DNA from: Sterolibacterium denitrificans
Lineage (GTDB): Bacteria; Pseudomonadota; Gammaproteobacteria; Burkholderiales; Rhodocyclaceae
Length of the DNA stretch: 64,000 nucleotides
NCBI RefSeq assembly: GCF_900174485.1
Contig: NZ_LT837803.1
Coordinates: 248,001 to 312,000, forward strand
Direction of reading: 5' to 3'
The notes below the pieces were generated by a model. That model searched no databases and was not told where the DNA came from. It saw only the letters and a program-made list of their open reading frames with translations. The first letter of the stretch is position 1, and each line of letters begins with the position of its first letter. Below, in pieces: positions 47,097 to 56,983 of this stretch. The translations under genes and the position numbers were made by a program.

Positions 47097-47897
47097 ATGA
47101 CGCAAGACACTCTGACGATCGCCGGCCGGACTTACGGCTCGCGCCTGCTGGTCGGCACCGGCAAGTACAAGGATTTCGCCGAAACGCGGCAGGCGGTCGA
47201 TGCTGCCGGCGCGCAGATCGTCACCGTCGCCATCCGCCGCACCAACATCGGCCAGGAGCCGGGCCAGCCTTCGCTGCTGGACGTCCTGCCATCGGAAAAA
47301 TACACCCTGCTGCCGAACACCGCCGGCTGCTACACGGCCGAGGAAGCCGTGCGCACCCTGCGCCTGGCGCGCGAGCTGCTGGATGGCCATGACCTGGTCA
47401 AGCTGGAAGTGCTGGGCGACCAGAAGACGCTGTTCCCGCAGATGCCGGAAACCCTCAAGGCCGCCGAAATCCTCATCAAGGACGGTTTCAAGGTGATGGT
47501 CTATTGCAGCGACGACCCGATCCAGGCGAAGCTGCTGGAGGACATGGGCTGCGTCGCGGTGATGCCGCTGGCTTCCTTGATCGGCTCGGGCATGGGCATC
47601 CTGAATCCCTGGAACCTGCAGTTGATCATCGAACAGGCCAGGGTGCCGGTGATCGTCGATGCCGGCGTGGGCACGGCTTCCGATGCGGCGATTGCCATGG
47701 AACTGGGCTGCGACGGTGTGCTGATGAATACCGCCATCGCCCAGGCGCGCAACCCGGTGCTGATGGCCGGCGCCATGAAGAAGGCGGTCGAAGCGGGACG
47801 CGAAGCGTTTCTCGCCGGCCGCATGCCCAAAAAATTCTATTCCGCCGTTCCCAGCTCGCCGAGCGGCGGGCTGATCGGCACGGCAGGCAAAGCTTGA
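47097..47897 (+). CDS. thiG: Thiazole synthase
   Basis: A 266-aa barrel enzyme that forms the thiazole phosphate of thiamine from deoxyxylulose 5-phosphate, dehydroglycine and ThiS thiocarboxylate. The Schiff-base lysine is in LVKLEVLGD, the phosphate-binding part near [20 protein letters not shown] is present and [12 protein letters not shown] is conserved. ATG 47097 ([20 protein letters not shown]) is chosen over TTG 47082. Its stop overlaps the trmB start by four bases (TTGA). Confidence 0.97.
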   Translation: MTQDTLTIAGRTYGSRLLVGTGKYKDFAETRQAVDAAGAQIVTVAIRRTNIGQEPGQPSLLDVLPSEKYTLLPNTAGCYTAEEAVRTLRLARELLDGHDLVKLEVLGDQKTLFPQMPETLKAAEILIKDGFKVMVYCSDDPIQAKLLEDMGCVAVMPLASLIGSGMGILNPWNLQLIIEQARVPVIVDAGVGTASDAAIAMELGCDGVLMNTAIAQARNPVLMAGAMKKAVEAGREAFLAGRMPKKFYSAVPSSPSGGLIGTAGKA

Positions 47898-48622
47898 ACT
47901 CGCCGCAAAACCCCGACCAGACGCACGGTCACGGCCACATCCGCAGCTATGTGCTGCGCCAGGGCCGCGTCTCCAGCGCCCAGCAGCGGCATTACGAGGA
48001 AGGCCTACCGCGCTGGGGCATTCCCTACCGGAACGAACTGCTGGATCTGGCCGCCGTCTTCGGGCGGACGGCCAGCGCAGCGCCGAAGATCCTGGAAATC
48101 GGCTGCGGTATGGGTGAAACCACCGCCGCCATTGCCGCCGCCCATCCGGAAAACGATTATCTGGGCATCGAAGTGCACACCCCGGGCGTGGGCAGCCTGC
48201 TGAAGGAAATCAGCGAGCGCGATCTGCGCAATCTGCGCATCTGCCAGCATGATGCGGTGGAAGTGTTGCGCGACATGATTCCTCCGGCCTCGCTAGCTGG
48301 CGTGCATGTGTATTTTCCCGATCCCTGGCCGAAGAAGCGCCAGCAGAAGCGCCGCCTGATTCAGGCGCCGCTGGTGCACCTGATCGCCGAGCGCCTGATG
48401 CCCGGCGGCTACCTGCATTGCGCCACCGACTGGGAGGAATACGCCCTGCAGATGGTGGACGTACTGGCTGCCGAGCCGCTGCTGGAAAACACCGGGCGAC
48501 TGCCCGGCGGCTTTGCCGCACGCCCGGACTACCGGCCGCAGACCAAGTTCGAGACGCGCGGCCTGCGCCTGGGCCATGGCGTCTGGGACGTGATCTTCCG
48601 CCGCCGGGAAGAGGCAGCATGA
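47894..48622 (+). CDS. trmB: tRNA (guanine-N7-)-methyltransferase
   Basis: A 242-aa SAM-dependent enzyme that makes m7G46 in tRNA. SAM-binding [16 protein letters not shown] and the family hallmark [17 protein letters not shown] are clear, as is the C-terminal TKFETRG. No ATG is available; the natural N-terminus begins at TTG 47894, whose last bases overlap the thiG TGA (TTGA). This non-standard start explains why the gene could be called shorter. Its own stop overlaps the next gene in an ATGA. Confidence 0.93.
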   Translation: MNSPQNPDQTHGHGHIRSYVLRQGRVSSAQQRHYEEGLPRWGIPYRNELLDLAAVFGRTASAAPKILEIGCGMGETTAAIAAAHPENDYLGIEVHTPGVGSLLKEISERDLRNLRICQHDAVEVLRDMIPPASLAGVHVYFPDPWPKKRQQKRRLIQAPLVHLIAERLMPGGYLHCATDWEEYALQMVDVLAAEPLLENTGRLPGGFAARPDYRPQTKFETRGLRLGHGVWDVIFRRREEAA

Positions 48623-49170
48623 TGCGCTTTCCTCGCTTTCTGCTCGCGCTGGCAAGCTGCCTGCTGCTGGCCGCCTGCGCCACGCTCAGCGGCCCGCGCG
48701 ATGTCGACGTGCCGCTCGCTCGCCTGGAAGCCGGCCTGGGCAAACGCTTTCCCATCGACCAGAACGTGCTGGAGATGTTTCGCATCCAGCTCTCCGCACC
48801 GCAGCTTGCCAGCCTGCCGGAACAGGAGCGGCTGCTGATCAGGCTGCAGGCCGCCGTTTCCACCCCGCTGACGCGCCAGCCCTGGCAGGGCCAACTGGCG
48901 CTCTCCGCCCGCCTGGCCATCGACGGCGCGCAGAACGCCATCGTTCTCAGGGAAGCGCGCATCGAAGAACTCGGCGTCGCCGGCATCGACAGGCAGCGCG
49001 GCCAGATGCTGAACCGGGTCGCCGACTTCGTTGCCGATCAATTGCTGGAAAATGCCGTGCTGCACCGCTTCGAGCCCGACGAGCTGCGCCACTTCGGCAC
49101 GCAATACGCGCCGACCCGCATCCAGCCGACGACGAACAGCCTGAAGATCCGCTTCGAACCGCTGCCCTGA
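48619..49170 (+). CDS. DUF1439-like lipoprotein
   Basis: A 183-aa predicted lipoprotein: a hydrophobic signal ends in the lipobox LLLAAC (Cys at residue 20). The rest resembles YceB/DUF1439 proteins ([20 protein letters not shown], then [21 protein letters not shown]), which form a beta-rich lipid-binding-like fold. The function is unknown. It starts in a 4-bp ATGA overlap with trmB, ending the thiS-thiG-trmB run. Confidence 0.82.
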   Translation: MMRFPRFLLALASCLLLAACATLSGPRDVDVPLARLEAGLGKRFPIDQNVLEMFRIQLSAPQLASLPEQERLLIRLQAAVSTPLTRQPWQGQLALSARLAIDGAQNAIVLREARIEELGVAGIDRQRGQMLNRVADFVADQLLENAVLHRFEPDELRHFGTQYAPTRIQPTTNSLKIRFEPLP

Positions 49171-49179
49171 TCCGTTGCT

Positions 49180-50352
49180 TCAGTCCTGGCGGGCAAGGAT
49201 GTAGCGCTGGCGGTATGCGGCGAAATCATCGGCGATCTGCGCTTCGCTCAGACCATAGTGCGCAAGGCTGTACTCATGCAGCGGGCGCTGGTCGCGGCGA
49301 TTCTGTTCCAGATAGACCTGCATGCGTTCCTGGATGCCGTCGGGCAGGGACAAGCCGGCGAAGTCGTAAATCGCCTGGACGACTTCCAGCGGCTTGGCGA
49401 GCGTGTCACTGAACCAGATGTCGAGAAACCTGCCCGCCCCGTGTTGATCGCGCCAGGCCATGGTCTCGCGCATGCCGCGCGCGAGGATGGCCGACCACTG
49501 CCGGCCGACGCGCGTCGCATCGACATCGCGGCCATAGATCTGCCACAGCGTTTCGTTGAAGCTGGCGATCGAAGGAATGGTCTGCAGGGGATCGCGATGG
49601 GTCTGGATCACCTGGGCATCGGGAAAGACCTTGAACAGCACGGCGATTTGGCGCAGGTGATGCGGCGTCTTGAGCACCCAGCGGCCCAGGCTGGCCGTTT
49701 CGCCGCGCTGGCGTTTCTGCCATTGCAGGAACTTCAGCATGCGCTTGAGATATTCGTAGGCGGGCGTCTGATCGTTGTTCCACAGCCATGCCGTGTAGCC
49801 CGGAATGTCGGCATAGGCGTCGAAGAAGGCGCAGAAGGAATGCTCCAGCAGCATGCCCTCCTCGTCCGGCGCTTCGGCATCGAGCGGATGGATGGCCTTG
49901 AGGCGGGGCATCGCTTCGAGCATGCCGGCCACCTCGGTCCGGGCCAGTTCGATGCGCGGATCGGGCTGGCCCGGCGGCGTGTCAGCAAGCGGCGCGGGAA
50001 AGCGGGTTTCCCACCAGTACAGCGGATACAGGCGCGCATCGCAACCAAGGATGCGCTGCAGGAGCGTGGTGCCCGTGCGCGGCAGGCCGACGATGACGAT
50101 CGGCCGCTCGATCCGCTCTTCCTCGATCTGCGGGAAGTTGCGGTAATACGCTTCGATGACCAGGCGGTTCCTGAGCAACTCGATGATCCGCTCACCCAGA
50201 ATCTGGCGCCCGATCTCCGACAGCTTGCCCTCGGTATCGAGCGCGCTCAGCAAGGCCTGCAGGGGCGGACGAAAATCCGCCGCGCCGAAGTCACGCAAAT
50301 CGCCGCTGCGCCGCATCGCCTCGGCCAGCAGGGTGTCAATCTCGAACTTCAT
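49180..50352 (-). CDS. Sulfotransferase-family protein
   Basis: A 390-aa protein with the PAPS 5'-phosphosulfate-binding loop IVIVGLPRTGTTLLQRIL near residue 85 and a 3'-phosphate-binding region QVIQTHRDPLQTIPS near residue 250. Bacterial members are often annotated 'sulfotransferase family 3' and may sulfate lipids or other small molecules; the substrate is unknown. GGAAAGG precedes the ATG. It converges on the lipoprotein gene. Confidence 0.85.
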   Translation of the reverse strand: MKFEIDTLLAEAMRRSGDLRDFGAADFRPPLQALLSALDTEGKLSEIGRQILGERIIELLRNRLVIEAYYRNFPQIEEERIERPIVIVGLPRTGTTLLQRILGCDARLYPLYWWETRFPAPLADTPPGQPDPRIELARTEVAGMLEAMPRLKAIHPLDAEAPDEEGMLLEHSFCAFFDAYADIPGYTAWLWNNDQTPAYEYLKRMLKFLQWQKRQRGETASLGRWVLKTPHHLRQIAVLFKVFPDAQVIQTHRDPLQTIPSIASFNETLWQIYGRDVDATRVGRQWSAILARGMRETMAWRDQHGAGRFLDIWFSDTLAKPLEVVQAIYDFAGLSLPDGIQERMQVYLEQNRRDQRPLHEYSLAHYGLSEAQIADDFAAYRQRYILARQD

Positions 50353-50421
50353 GGCCTTTCCTCCCTGGTCCGCGGCCGGGCGTTCCGTGCCGACGAATGG
50401 CGCGTGAAACGAGGCAACGGG

Positions 50422-50637
50422 TCAACGGCCGGCAGCAACGGCAAGGATCCTGGCCGTACGATGTTCACGCGCTTCGCTGACCGTCAGGCCGACCAGGCTT
50501 TCCGGCGCCAGGGGCACATCCCAGAGCTGTTGGAACAGATCGACCTCGTCGCCGGTATCCAGGTGGGCCCGGTAGATTTTTTCCTGCCAGGCAGGCGCAT
50601 TGGGAAGGGTGACCAGTTCGACTGTTTCGATGACCAT
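50422..50637 (-). CDS. Small conserved hypothetical protein
   Basis: A 71-aa soluble protein, MVIETVELVTLPNAPAWQEK onward, with no known motif, signal peptide or membrane segment. GGAG lies six bases before ATG 50637; an upstream ATG (50709) would add 24 residues without a good ribosome binding site. It lies 69 bp before the sulfotransferase gene on the same strand and may be co-transcribed. No function can be given. Confidence 0.6.
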   Translation of the reverse strand: MVIETVELVTLPNAPAWQEKIYRAHLDTGDEVDLFQQLWDVPLAPESLVGLTVSEAREHRTARILAVAAGR

Positions 50638-50881
50638 TGCAGACTCCAGCTTGATTCGGGGTGACTCGACTTGACCGCTTGATCGCATGACCGCATGAAC
50701 ACGCTTCACGCACCGGCCTTATCCTGCCCCCTTCCGCGTTTGGCAAGCGAGTGAAGATCAGGGGGTTAAGGCCCGCTTATTTCGCTTTACCTATCCATCA
50801 GGCATTTCTGCGGCCTCGCTGGCTGCGGCTGCGGCATAATGCCGGCTGCCTCAGCACCCACAAGCAAGCCATCGGAAGCCC

Positions 50882-52741
50882 ATGCGCACCTTACTCGTCG
50901 TTCTCCACGATCTGGCGGCCACCGCCCTGGCCTGGATGCTGGCTTACTGGCTGCGCTTCAATTTCGCGATCCCGGCCGAGTTCATGGACAGCATGCTGAT
51001 CACGCTGGCGGCGGTGATTCCCCTGCAAACCCTCATCGCCTGGCGTCTGGGACTGTATCGCGGCATCTGGCGCTTCGCCAGCCTGCCCGATCTCAAGCGC
51101 ATCGTTCTGGCCGGCGTGACGGGCGCGATCCTCCTGCCGTTGCTGCTTTACATGCTGCAGATCATGGTCGGCGTGCCGCGCTCGGTGCTGGTGCTCTATC
51201 CCCTGTTGCTGATCCTGTTCGTCGGCAGCAGCCGTTTTCTTTACCGTTCCTGGAAGGACGGCCATCTGCTCAAGCTGCGCGCGGTGATCGGCGAGCCGGT
51301 GCTGGTCCTCGGCGCCGGCGAGGCCGCCCTGCTGCTGCTGCGCGAACTGGATGCCGGCCGGCAATGGCATGTCGTCGGCCTGCTCGATGACGATGCGAAG
51401 AAACGGGGACGCCTGCTGCATGGCGTGCCGGTACTCGGCGCGCTCGACGAGCTGGCGACTCAGGCACAGGCCCATGGCATCGATCACGTCATCCTGGCGA
51501 TTCCCTCGGCCTCGCACGCCCTGCGCCGGCGCATCAGCGAAATGGCCGGCGCGGCCGGCATCACCGTGCTGACCGTGCCGGCCTTCGACGACCTGCTGTC
51601 GGGACGCGTGACGATCTCGCAGATCCGCAAGTTCGAACTCGAAGACCTGCTCGGGCGCGATCCGGTGCAGCTCGACGAAGCCGGCCTGCATCGCATGCTG
51701 ACCGACAAGGTGGTGCTGGTGACCGGCGCCGGCGGCTCCATCGGCGCCGAGCTGTGCCGCCAGGTTGCGCGCTTCGTGCCGCGCCGGCTGGTGCTCTTCG
51801 AGATGTCGGAATTCGCCCTCTACACCCTCGAACAGCAGTTCCTGCTCGAGCAGCCGCAACTCGACATCGTCTGCGCCATCGGCGACGTACGCGACGGCCG
51901 GCGGCTGGCCGAAGTCTTCGCCGCGCAGCGTCCCGCCGTGGTCTTCCACGCCGCCGCCTACAAGCATGTGCCACTGATGGAAAACGCCAACGCCTGGCAG
52001 GCGGTGCGCAACAACGTGCTCGGCACCTTCCAGGTCGCCCGCGCGGCGCTCGATCATGGCGTCGAGCGCTTCGTGCTGATTTCCACCGACAAGGCGGTGA
52101 ATCCGACCAATGTCATGGGAGCGAGCAAGCGGCTGGCCGAACTGCTCTGCCAGGCCCTCGGCCGCGCGGCGCGGCACGGCGCGGTGGATGGACGGACGAC
52201 GCGCTTCGTCATGGTGCGCTTCGGCAATGTGCTGGGTAGCAGCGGCAGCGTGATTCCGCGCTTCCGCGAGCAGATCGCGCGCGGCGGCCCGGTCACCGTC
52301 ACCCATCCCGACATCATCCGCTATTTCATGCTGATCCCCGAAGCGGCGCAACTGGTGCTGCAGGCCGGGCTGATGGGCGGAGAGCCCGGCCGGGGCAACG
52401 AAATTTTCGTGCTCGACATGGGCGAGCCGGTGCGCATCGTCGATCTGGCACGCGACATGATCCGGCTGTCCGGCTTCAATGAGGGCGACATCCGCATCGA
52501 ATTCACCGGCCTGCGCCCCGGCGAAAAGCTCTACGAGGAACTGCTGGCCGACGGCGAGCAGACCCTGCCGACGCCGCATCCCAAACTGCGCGTGGCGCGC
52601 GCCGGCAAGGCGAACGAAACCGACGACGACGCCTGGCTGGCCGAATTGCAGCGCTGGCTGGCACAGGAAAATGTCGACGAGGCCGAAGTCAAGGCCGCCT
52701 TGCAACGCTGGGTTGCCGAATACAAACCCGCGCGGAGCTGA
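50882..52741 (+). CDS. CapD/WbpM/PglF-type nucleotide-sugar 4,6-dehydratase
   Basis: A 619-aa polysaccharide-biosynthesis enzyme. The N-terminus has four membrane helices (to about residue 125), then a Rossmann CoA-binding-like domain ([17 protein letters not shown]). The catalytic extended SDR domain has NAD-binding [15 protein letters not shown], the [17 protein letters not shown] region with the M-x3-K active site, and [11 protein letters not shown] near the end. Relatives convert UDP-GlcNAc to a 4-keto-6-deoxy sugar for O-antigen, capsule or glycan synthesis. It stands without glycosyltransferases here, so the pathway is not clear. apaH follows after 5 bp. Confidence 0.93.
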   Translation: MRTLLVVLHDLAATALAWMLAYWLRFNFAIPAEFMDSMLITLAAVIPLQTLIAWRLGLYRGIWRFASLPDLKRIVLAGVTGAILLPLLLYMLQIMVGVPRSVLVLYPLLLILFVGSSRFLYRSWKDGHLLKLRAVIGEPVLVLGAGEAALLLLRELDAGRQWHVVGLLDDDAKKRGRLLHGVPVLGALDELATQAQAHGIDHVILAIPSASHALRRRISEMAGAAGITVLTVPAFDDLLSGRVTISQIRKFELEDLLGRDPVQLDEAGLHRMLTDKVVLVTGAGGSIGAELCRQVARFVPRRLVLFEMSEFALYTLEQQFLLEQPQLDIVCAIGDVRDGRRLAEVFAAQRPAVVFHAAAYKHVPLMENANAWQAVRNNVLGTFQVARAALDHGVERFVLISTDKAVNPTNVMGASKRLAELLCQALGRAARHGAVDGRTTRFVMVRFGNVLGSSGSVIPRFREQIARGGPVTVTHPDIIRYFMLIPEAAQLVLQAGLMGGEPGRGNEIFVLDMGEPVRIVDLARDMIRLSGFNEGDIRIEFTGLRPGEKLYEELLADGEQTLPTPHPKLRVARAGKANETDDDAWLAELQRWLAQENVDEAEVKAALQRWVAEYKPARS

Positions 52742-52746
52742 CATTC

Positions 52747-53553
52747 ATGGCACGCTACGCCATCGGCGACATCCAGGGCTGCTATCGCGAGTTCCGCCAA
52801 CTGCTCGACGTCATTCGTTTCGATCCGGCCGCGGATCGCCTCTGGCTGGTCGGCGATCTGGTCAACCGTGGCCCGCAATCGCTGGAAGTCCTGCGCTTCG
52901 TGCGCGAGCTCGGCACAGCCGCGGTGACGGTGCTCGGTAATCATGACCTGCATCTGCTGATGCTGGCCGCGGGCTGTTCGCGGCAGCGTCCCGACGACAC
53001 GCTGGCACCCATCCTCGCCGCGCCGGAGCGTGACGAGCTGCTGCACTGGCTGCGCCAGCAGCCGATGCTGCACGTCGAAAACGAGCATGTCATGGTGCAT
53101 GCCGGACTGCTGCCGCAATGGACGGTGGCGCAGGCCGCGCGGCTCGCCGGCGAAGTCGAAACGGCGCTGCGCGCCCCGGATCATCGCGAATTTCTCGCCC
53201 ATCTGTGGGGCAGCGAACCCGCCGCCTGGGACGATCATCTGACCGGCTGGCCGCGCTTGCGGGTGATCGTCAATGCCATGACGCGCATGCGTTTCTGCAC
53301 AGCCGACGGCGTCATGGAATTTCACAGCAAGGGTGAAACGGCCAACGCGCCGGCCGGCCATCTGCCCTGGTTCGAGGCGCCGGGTCGGCGCAGCGCCGAT
53401 CACGTTCTGGTGACCGGCCACTGGTCCGCGCTCGGCCTGAAACTCACCGGGAACCTGCTGGCGCTCGATACCGGCTGCGTATGGGGCCGGGAACTCAGCG
53501 CCGTCCGCCTCGAGGATCGCGCGCTGTTCCAGGTTCCGTATTGCCGGCGCTGA
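52747..53553 (+). CDS. apaH: Symmetrical bis(5'-nucleosyl)-tetraphosphatase
   Basis: A 268-aa metallophosphatase that splits Ap4A into two ADP. The phosphoesterase motifs are clear: [39 protein letters not shown], and later VHAGLLPQW and TGHWSALG. It also removes NpnN caps from RNA in E. coli. It is probably co-transcribed with the nucleotide-sugar dehydratase just upstream and converges on the glycine-zipper lipoprotein gene. Confidence 0.96.
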   Translation: MARYAIGDIQGCYREFRQLLDVIRFDPAADRLWLVGDLVNRGPQSLEVLRFVRELGTAAVTVLGNHDLHLLMLAAGCSRQRPDDTLAPILAAPERDELLHWLRQQPMLHVENEHVMVHAGLLPQWTVAQAARLAGEVETALRAPDHREFLAHLWGSEPAAWDDHLTGWPRLRVIVNAMTRMRFCTADGVMEFHSKGETANAPAGHLPWFEAPGRRSADHVLVTGHWSALGLKLTGNLLALDTGCVWGRELSAVRLEDRALFQVPYCRR

Positions 53554-53561
53554 CCTCGCCC

Positions 53562-54038
53562 TCAGTGGGCGACGCGCGTCACGCCGCCGCCGGAGAGCAC
53601 GCGCACGCGGTCGCCGACATTGAACTGTTCGTCGGCTTCCTGGGTGATGGCGCCCAGAGTGCCGTTATCGTAGCGCACGGTGATTTCCAGGCCCTGCTTC
53701 TTGGTCACGCCTTCCTCGATCATGTGACCGGCCACGGCACCGCCCACGGCGCCGATGACGGCACCCGCCGCCGAACGGCGGTCGCCCTTGGAGACGCTGC
53801 TGCCGGCCAGTCCGCCGATCACGGCGCCCGTCGCAGTGCCGGCGCCCGATTGCGTCCCTGAAATGGTGACCAGACGCACGCTTTCGACGACGCCCATGCG
53901 CACCGTCATTTCACGCTGCGCCTGGGCCGGAGTGTAGCTGCCGCCGGACTGGCTGGTGGCGCAGCCGGCCAGCAGACTTGCGCCCAGCAGCAGCGACAGG
54001 ATCAGGACGGAAGTCGATTCTTGCAGTTTTTGCAGCAT
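53562..54038 (-). CDS. Glycine-zipper outer-membrane lipoprotein (SlyB/Pcp-like)
   Basis: A 158-aa protein with signal peptide and lipobox LLAGC (Cys near residue 25). A glycine zipper follows (GAVIGGLAGSSVSKGD, then AAGAVIGAVGGAVAGHMIEE), and a C-terminal beta-rich domain ends with FNVGDRVRVLSGGG. SlyB-type proteins stabilise outer-membrane protein/LPS patches under stress. ATG 54038 follows GGAG. It starts 1 bp after the PfkB kinase stop, so they share a transcript. Confidence 0.88.
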   Translation of the reverse strand: MLQKLQESTSVLILSLLLGASLLAGCATSQSGGSYTPAQAQREMTVRMGVVESVRLVTISGTQSGAGTATGAVIGGLAGSSVSKGDRRSAAGAVIGAVGGAVAGHMIEEGVTKKQGLEITVRYDNGTLGAITQEADEQFNVGDRVRVLSGGGVTRVAH

Positions 54039-54039
54039 G

Positions 54040-54984
54040 TCAGTCTCCTTGCCAAAGTTCTTCGCCAAATGCCTCCCGGTAGCGGACGGCGATGTCGTCG
54101 CGCGCCAGCTTGTGGTTCTGGCCGCCGCGATGGGCAATCTTGATCGCGCCCATCAGTGAAGCCAGCCGGCCGGTCCTTTCCCAGTTCCAGCCATGGTAAA
54201 TACCATACAGCAATCCGGCCCGGTAAGCATCGCCGCAGCCAGTGGGATCGACGAGCCGATCCACCTTCACGCCGGGAATCCGGATGCAACGCCCTGCGCT
54301 GTAAATATCCGAACCCTCGCCGCCGCGTGTGACGATCAGCGCCTGCAGGGAGGCGGCCAGTTCATCCAGCGTCCTGCCGGTACGACTGGAGAGCAGCTCG
54401 GCTTCATAGTCGTTGACCGTGCAGTAGTCGGCAAGTTTCAGGAAGCCGAGCAATTCCTCGCCATCGAACATCGGCAGACCCTGGCCGGGATCGAAGATGA
54501 AGGGGATGCCCGCCGCGTGAAACTCCCGCGCATGCTGCAGCATGCCGTCGCGGCCATCGGGCGCGACGATGCCCAGGCTCACCTCACGCGCGTCCGCCAC
54601 ATGGTTCCGGTGCGAAAAATTCATTGCGCCGGGATGGAAGGCGGTGATCTGGTTGTCGTCGAGATCGGTGGTGATGAAGGCCTGCGCCGTGAAGCTGTCG
54701 CGGATTTCGCGCACATGCGTGGCGTCGAGACCGAGGTATTGCAGGCGCTGCCGATAGGGCAGGCTGTCTTCGCCGACCGTGGCCATGATCAGCGGCCGGC
54801 CGCCGAGCAGATTCAGCGAGTAGGCGATGTTGCCGGCGCAGCCGCCATATTCTCGGCGCATGTCGGGAACGAGAAAGGCCACGTTGAGCATGTGGATCTT
54901 CTCGGGCAGGATGTGATTCTTGAAGCGATCGGAGAACACCATGATCGTGTCGTAGGCAAGCGAACCGCAAATCAATGTTTTCAT
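54040..54984 (-). CDS. PfkB-family carbohydrate kinase (adenosine kinase-like)
   Basis: A 314-aa kinase. The N-terminal GSLAYDTIMVFSDRF and GGCAGNIAYSLNLLGG segments and the C-terminal PfkB signature LVDPTGCGDAYRAGLLYG are clear; the Asp of GCGD is the catalytic base. The substrate may be adenosine or a sugar; the YGGCAGNIA motif and overall pattern are common in betaproteobacterial proteins annotated adenosine kinase or ribokinase. Length fits. Confidence 0.88.
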   Translation of the reverse strand: MKTLICGSLAYDTIMVFSDRFKNHILPEKIHMLNVAFLVPDMRREYGGCAGNIAYSLNLLGGRPLIMATVGEDSLPYRQRLQYLGLDATHVREIRDSFTAQAFITTDLDDNQITAFHPGAMNFSHRNHVADAREVSLGIVAPDGRDGMLQHAREFHAAGIPFIFDPGQGLPMFDGEELLGFLKLADYCTVNDYEAELLSSRTGRTLDELAASLQALIVTRGGEGSDIYSAGRCIRIPGVKVDRLVDPTGCGDAYRAGLLYGIYHGWNWERTGRLASLMGAIKIAHRGGQNHKLARDDIAVRYREAFGEELWQGD

Positions 54985-55042
54985 GTGTGGTCTGGAAAAT
55001 GGCGGAGGATGGCATCTTCGCCATCCGGTTCAGGGATAGGGT

Positions 55043-56056
55043 TCAGGGGTAGAACAGATACAGACGATAGCCGGCGGCGTTGCCGCGAAGACCGTTTTCC
55101 GGCAGCAGACTCAGGTGGATGGCCAGCTCGTCGCGGGGCGCGAAGCCGACCGGACGCGGCGCATGATCGTTCGCCGGCGGCAGGTATTCATCCGGCGCGA
55201 TGACCTTGCGCAGCAGCGGCTGGTCGTAGGCATCGGTCAACGTCAGTTCGAGATGCGGCAGTTGTTGCGCAAAGAGCGCCCGGTTCTTCAGGGTGGCGGT
55301 CAGCACCAGGCCATCCTTGCGTTGCGTATCGGGATGCAGGTCGGAAGCCTCGATACTGAGCTGCTCGGGCTGGCGCGGCAGCGACAGATCGCAACCCAGC
55401 ACATCGCAGGCGGCCTGCAGCGCCGGCTTGAGTTCGGGCGCGAGCACCAGGGCTTCGCTGCGAAAATGGATCAGCAACTGACATGACAGCAGCAACATGG
55501 CCAGCAGGCTGGCGAGCAGCCACGGCCAAGGACTTGCCGCGAGCGCATCGCCCCCCTCTCCGTCGTCCAGCAACGACACGCGAGGCGGTTCCGCTGGCGC
55601 GGTGACGTCGGGTTCAGGTTCAGGTTCGGCTTCGGGCTTGGATTCGGATTCAGGTTGCGGCCCCGCTTCCACCACCGGCGTCACGATCCCGCTTGCCACG
55701 GCAGCGTCCGGCTGCTCGGCATCCAGCGCTTCTTCCGCAACGGCAGGCGGCGGCGTGGTTGCCGCAGTTGCCACGGATGCAGTGGGTTCGGGTTCGGCCT
55801 CGGCCTCGGATTCAACTTCGGTTGCGGCAATCTCAGGCGCGGCGGCGGGGATCAGGTCGTCATCGGATGCGGCCATCGGCTCGCTGTCTGCCGTCATCTG
55901 TACCGCCGGCTCAACCGGCTCGACATCGGTCAGCGCCGCCAGGGCGTCGAATACCTGCCGGCATTTGCCGCAGCGCACCTGACCCTGCCGCATCTTGAGT
56001 TGCTCGGGGGTGACGCGAAAGGCCGTGGTGCAGGCCGGGCAGCGGGTCTGCATCAT
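55043..56056 (-). CDS. Zinc-ribbon / DUF3426 membrane protein
   Basis: A 337-aa protein. It begins with an MJ0042-type zinc ribbon (CPACTTAFR, then VRCGKCRQVF). A long low-complexity Glu/Pro/Ala-rich linker (about 50-165) follows, then one transmembrane helix (WPWLLASLLAMLLLSCQLLI) and a DUF3426 domain (LKNRALFAQQLPHLELTLTD). This layout is conserved in betaproteobacteria directly after prmA. The role is unknown. Its ATG overlaps the prmA stop (ATGA, 56053-56056). Confidence 0.88.
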   Translation of the reverse strand: MMQTRCPACTTAFRVTPEQLKMRQGQVRCGKCRQVFDALAALTDVEPVEPAVQMTADSEPMAASDDDLIPAAAPEIAATEVESEAEAEPEPTASVATAATTPPPAVAEEALDAEQPDAAVASGIVTPVVEAGPQPESESKPEAEPEPEPDVTAPAEPPRVSLLDDGEGGDALAASPWPWLLASLLAMLLLSCQLLIHFRSEALVLAPELKPALQAACDVLGCDLSLPRQPEQLSIEASDLHPDTQRKDGLVLTATLKNRALFAQQLPHLELTLTDAYDQPLLRKVIAPDEYLPPANDHAPRPVGFAPRDELAIHLSLLPENGLRGNAAGYRLYLFYP

Positions 56057-56973
56057 GGCTGGCCGGCCTCCGCTGCGGCGGGGCGCTCGCCTTCCAAACG
56101 CACCCAGCCGTCGAGCACGGCCCCCGCGCGCAAGGCAATGAACGGCGCATAGGCGGCGATGACCTGCTCGCTCTGGCTTTCCAGCACGCCCGACAGCACC
56201 AGCCGCCCGCCCGGCGCCACGCGCGCTGCCAGCAGCGGTGCGAGCACGCAGAGCGGATTGGTCAGAATGTTGGCAACCACGCAGTCGAAAGTTTCCTCGA
56301 GTGGTTCGCGCGAATGCCGCAAGGCAAGCTCGACCCGGTTGGCGGCGGCGTTGTCGCGGGCGGCGGCCAGCGCGTTCTCGTCGATGTCCACCCCCAGCAC
56401 CGGCGCGGCGCCGAGCCGTGCCGCCGCAATCGCCAGGATGCCGGAGCCGCAGCCGTAATCGAGCACGCTTTCGCCGCCCCGCAGCGCGCCGCACAGCCAT
56501 TCCAGGCACAGCCGGGTGGTTGGATGCGAGCCGGTGCCAAAGGCCATGCCGGGATCGAGCAGCAGATTCACTGCCGCCGGATCCGGCGGCTCATGCCAGG
56601 AAGGCACGATCCACAGACGCTCGTTGATGCGGATCGGATCGAATTGCGCCTGGGTCAGTTGCACCCAGTTTTCTTCGGCAACGTCCTCGATCTCGATGTC
56701 ATCGGGCATGTCGATGCCGCTGGCCCGACAGGCGGCGGCAAGTTGCGCGGTCAGCGTGTCGAGAGGAATTGCGCCATCGAACAAGGCGATGACGCGGCTG
56801 TGCCGCCAGAGCGGCGTGGTCGGGCAGCCGGGTTCGCCGAACTGCGGCGTCTCATCGGGCGTGCCGGCCTGCGCGTCCTCGACGCTGACGGAAAGCGCGC
56901 CCCGCTCCATCAGCGCATCCGACAGGGCATCGGCATGCCGCGCGTCGGTGGGCAGGGCGACCGAGAGCCACAC
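56053..56973 (-). CDS. prmA: Ribosomal protein L11 methyltransferase
   Basis: A 306-aa SAM enzyme that trimethylates L11. The catalytic half carries LDPGMAFGTGSHPTTRLCLE, LDYGCGSGILAIAAA (SAM loop) and VANILTNPL (NxxxNPP-like region). The N-terminal substrate domain begins (V)WLSVALPTDARHADALSDAL. No ATG suits; GTG 56973 with AGGA upstream fits the family start and lies 10 bp after accC. Confidence 0.95.
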   Translation of the reverse strand: MWLSVALPTDARHADALSDALMERGALSVSVEDAQAGTPDETPQFGEPGCPTTPLWRHSRVIALFDGAIPLDTLTAQLAAACRASGIDMPDDIEIEDVAEENWVQLTQAQFDPIRINERLWIVPSWHEPPDPAAVNLLLDPGMAFGTGSHPTTRLCLEWLCGALRGGESVLDYGCGSGILAIAAARLGAAPVLGVDIDENALAAARDNAAANRVELALRHSREPLEETFDCVVANILTNPLCVLAPLLAARVAPGGRLVLSGVLESQSEQVIAAYAPFIALRAGAVLDGWVRLEGERPAAAEAGQP

Positions 56974-56983
56974 GGGCGGCGTC

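Noticed and set aside
50891-52744. 617-codon minus-strand open frame over the CapD-like gene
   Set aside because: Antisense shadow; plus-strand frame has conserved SDR motifs.
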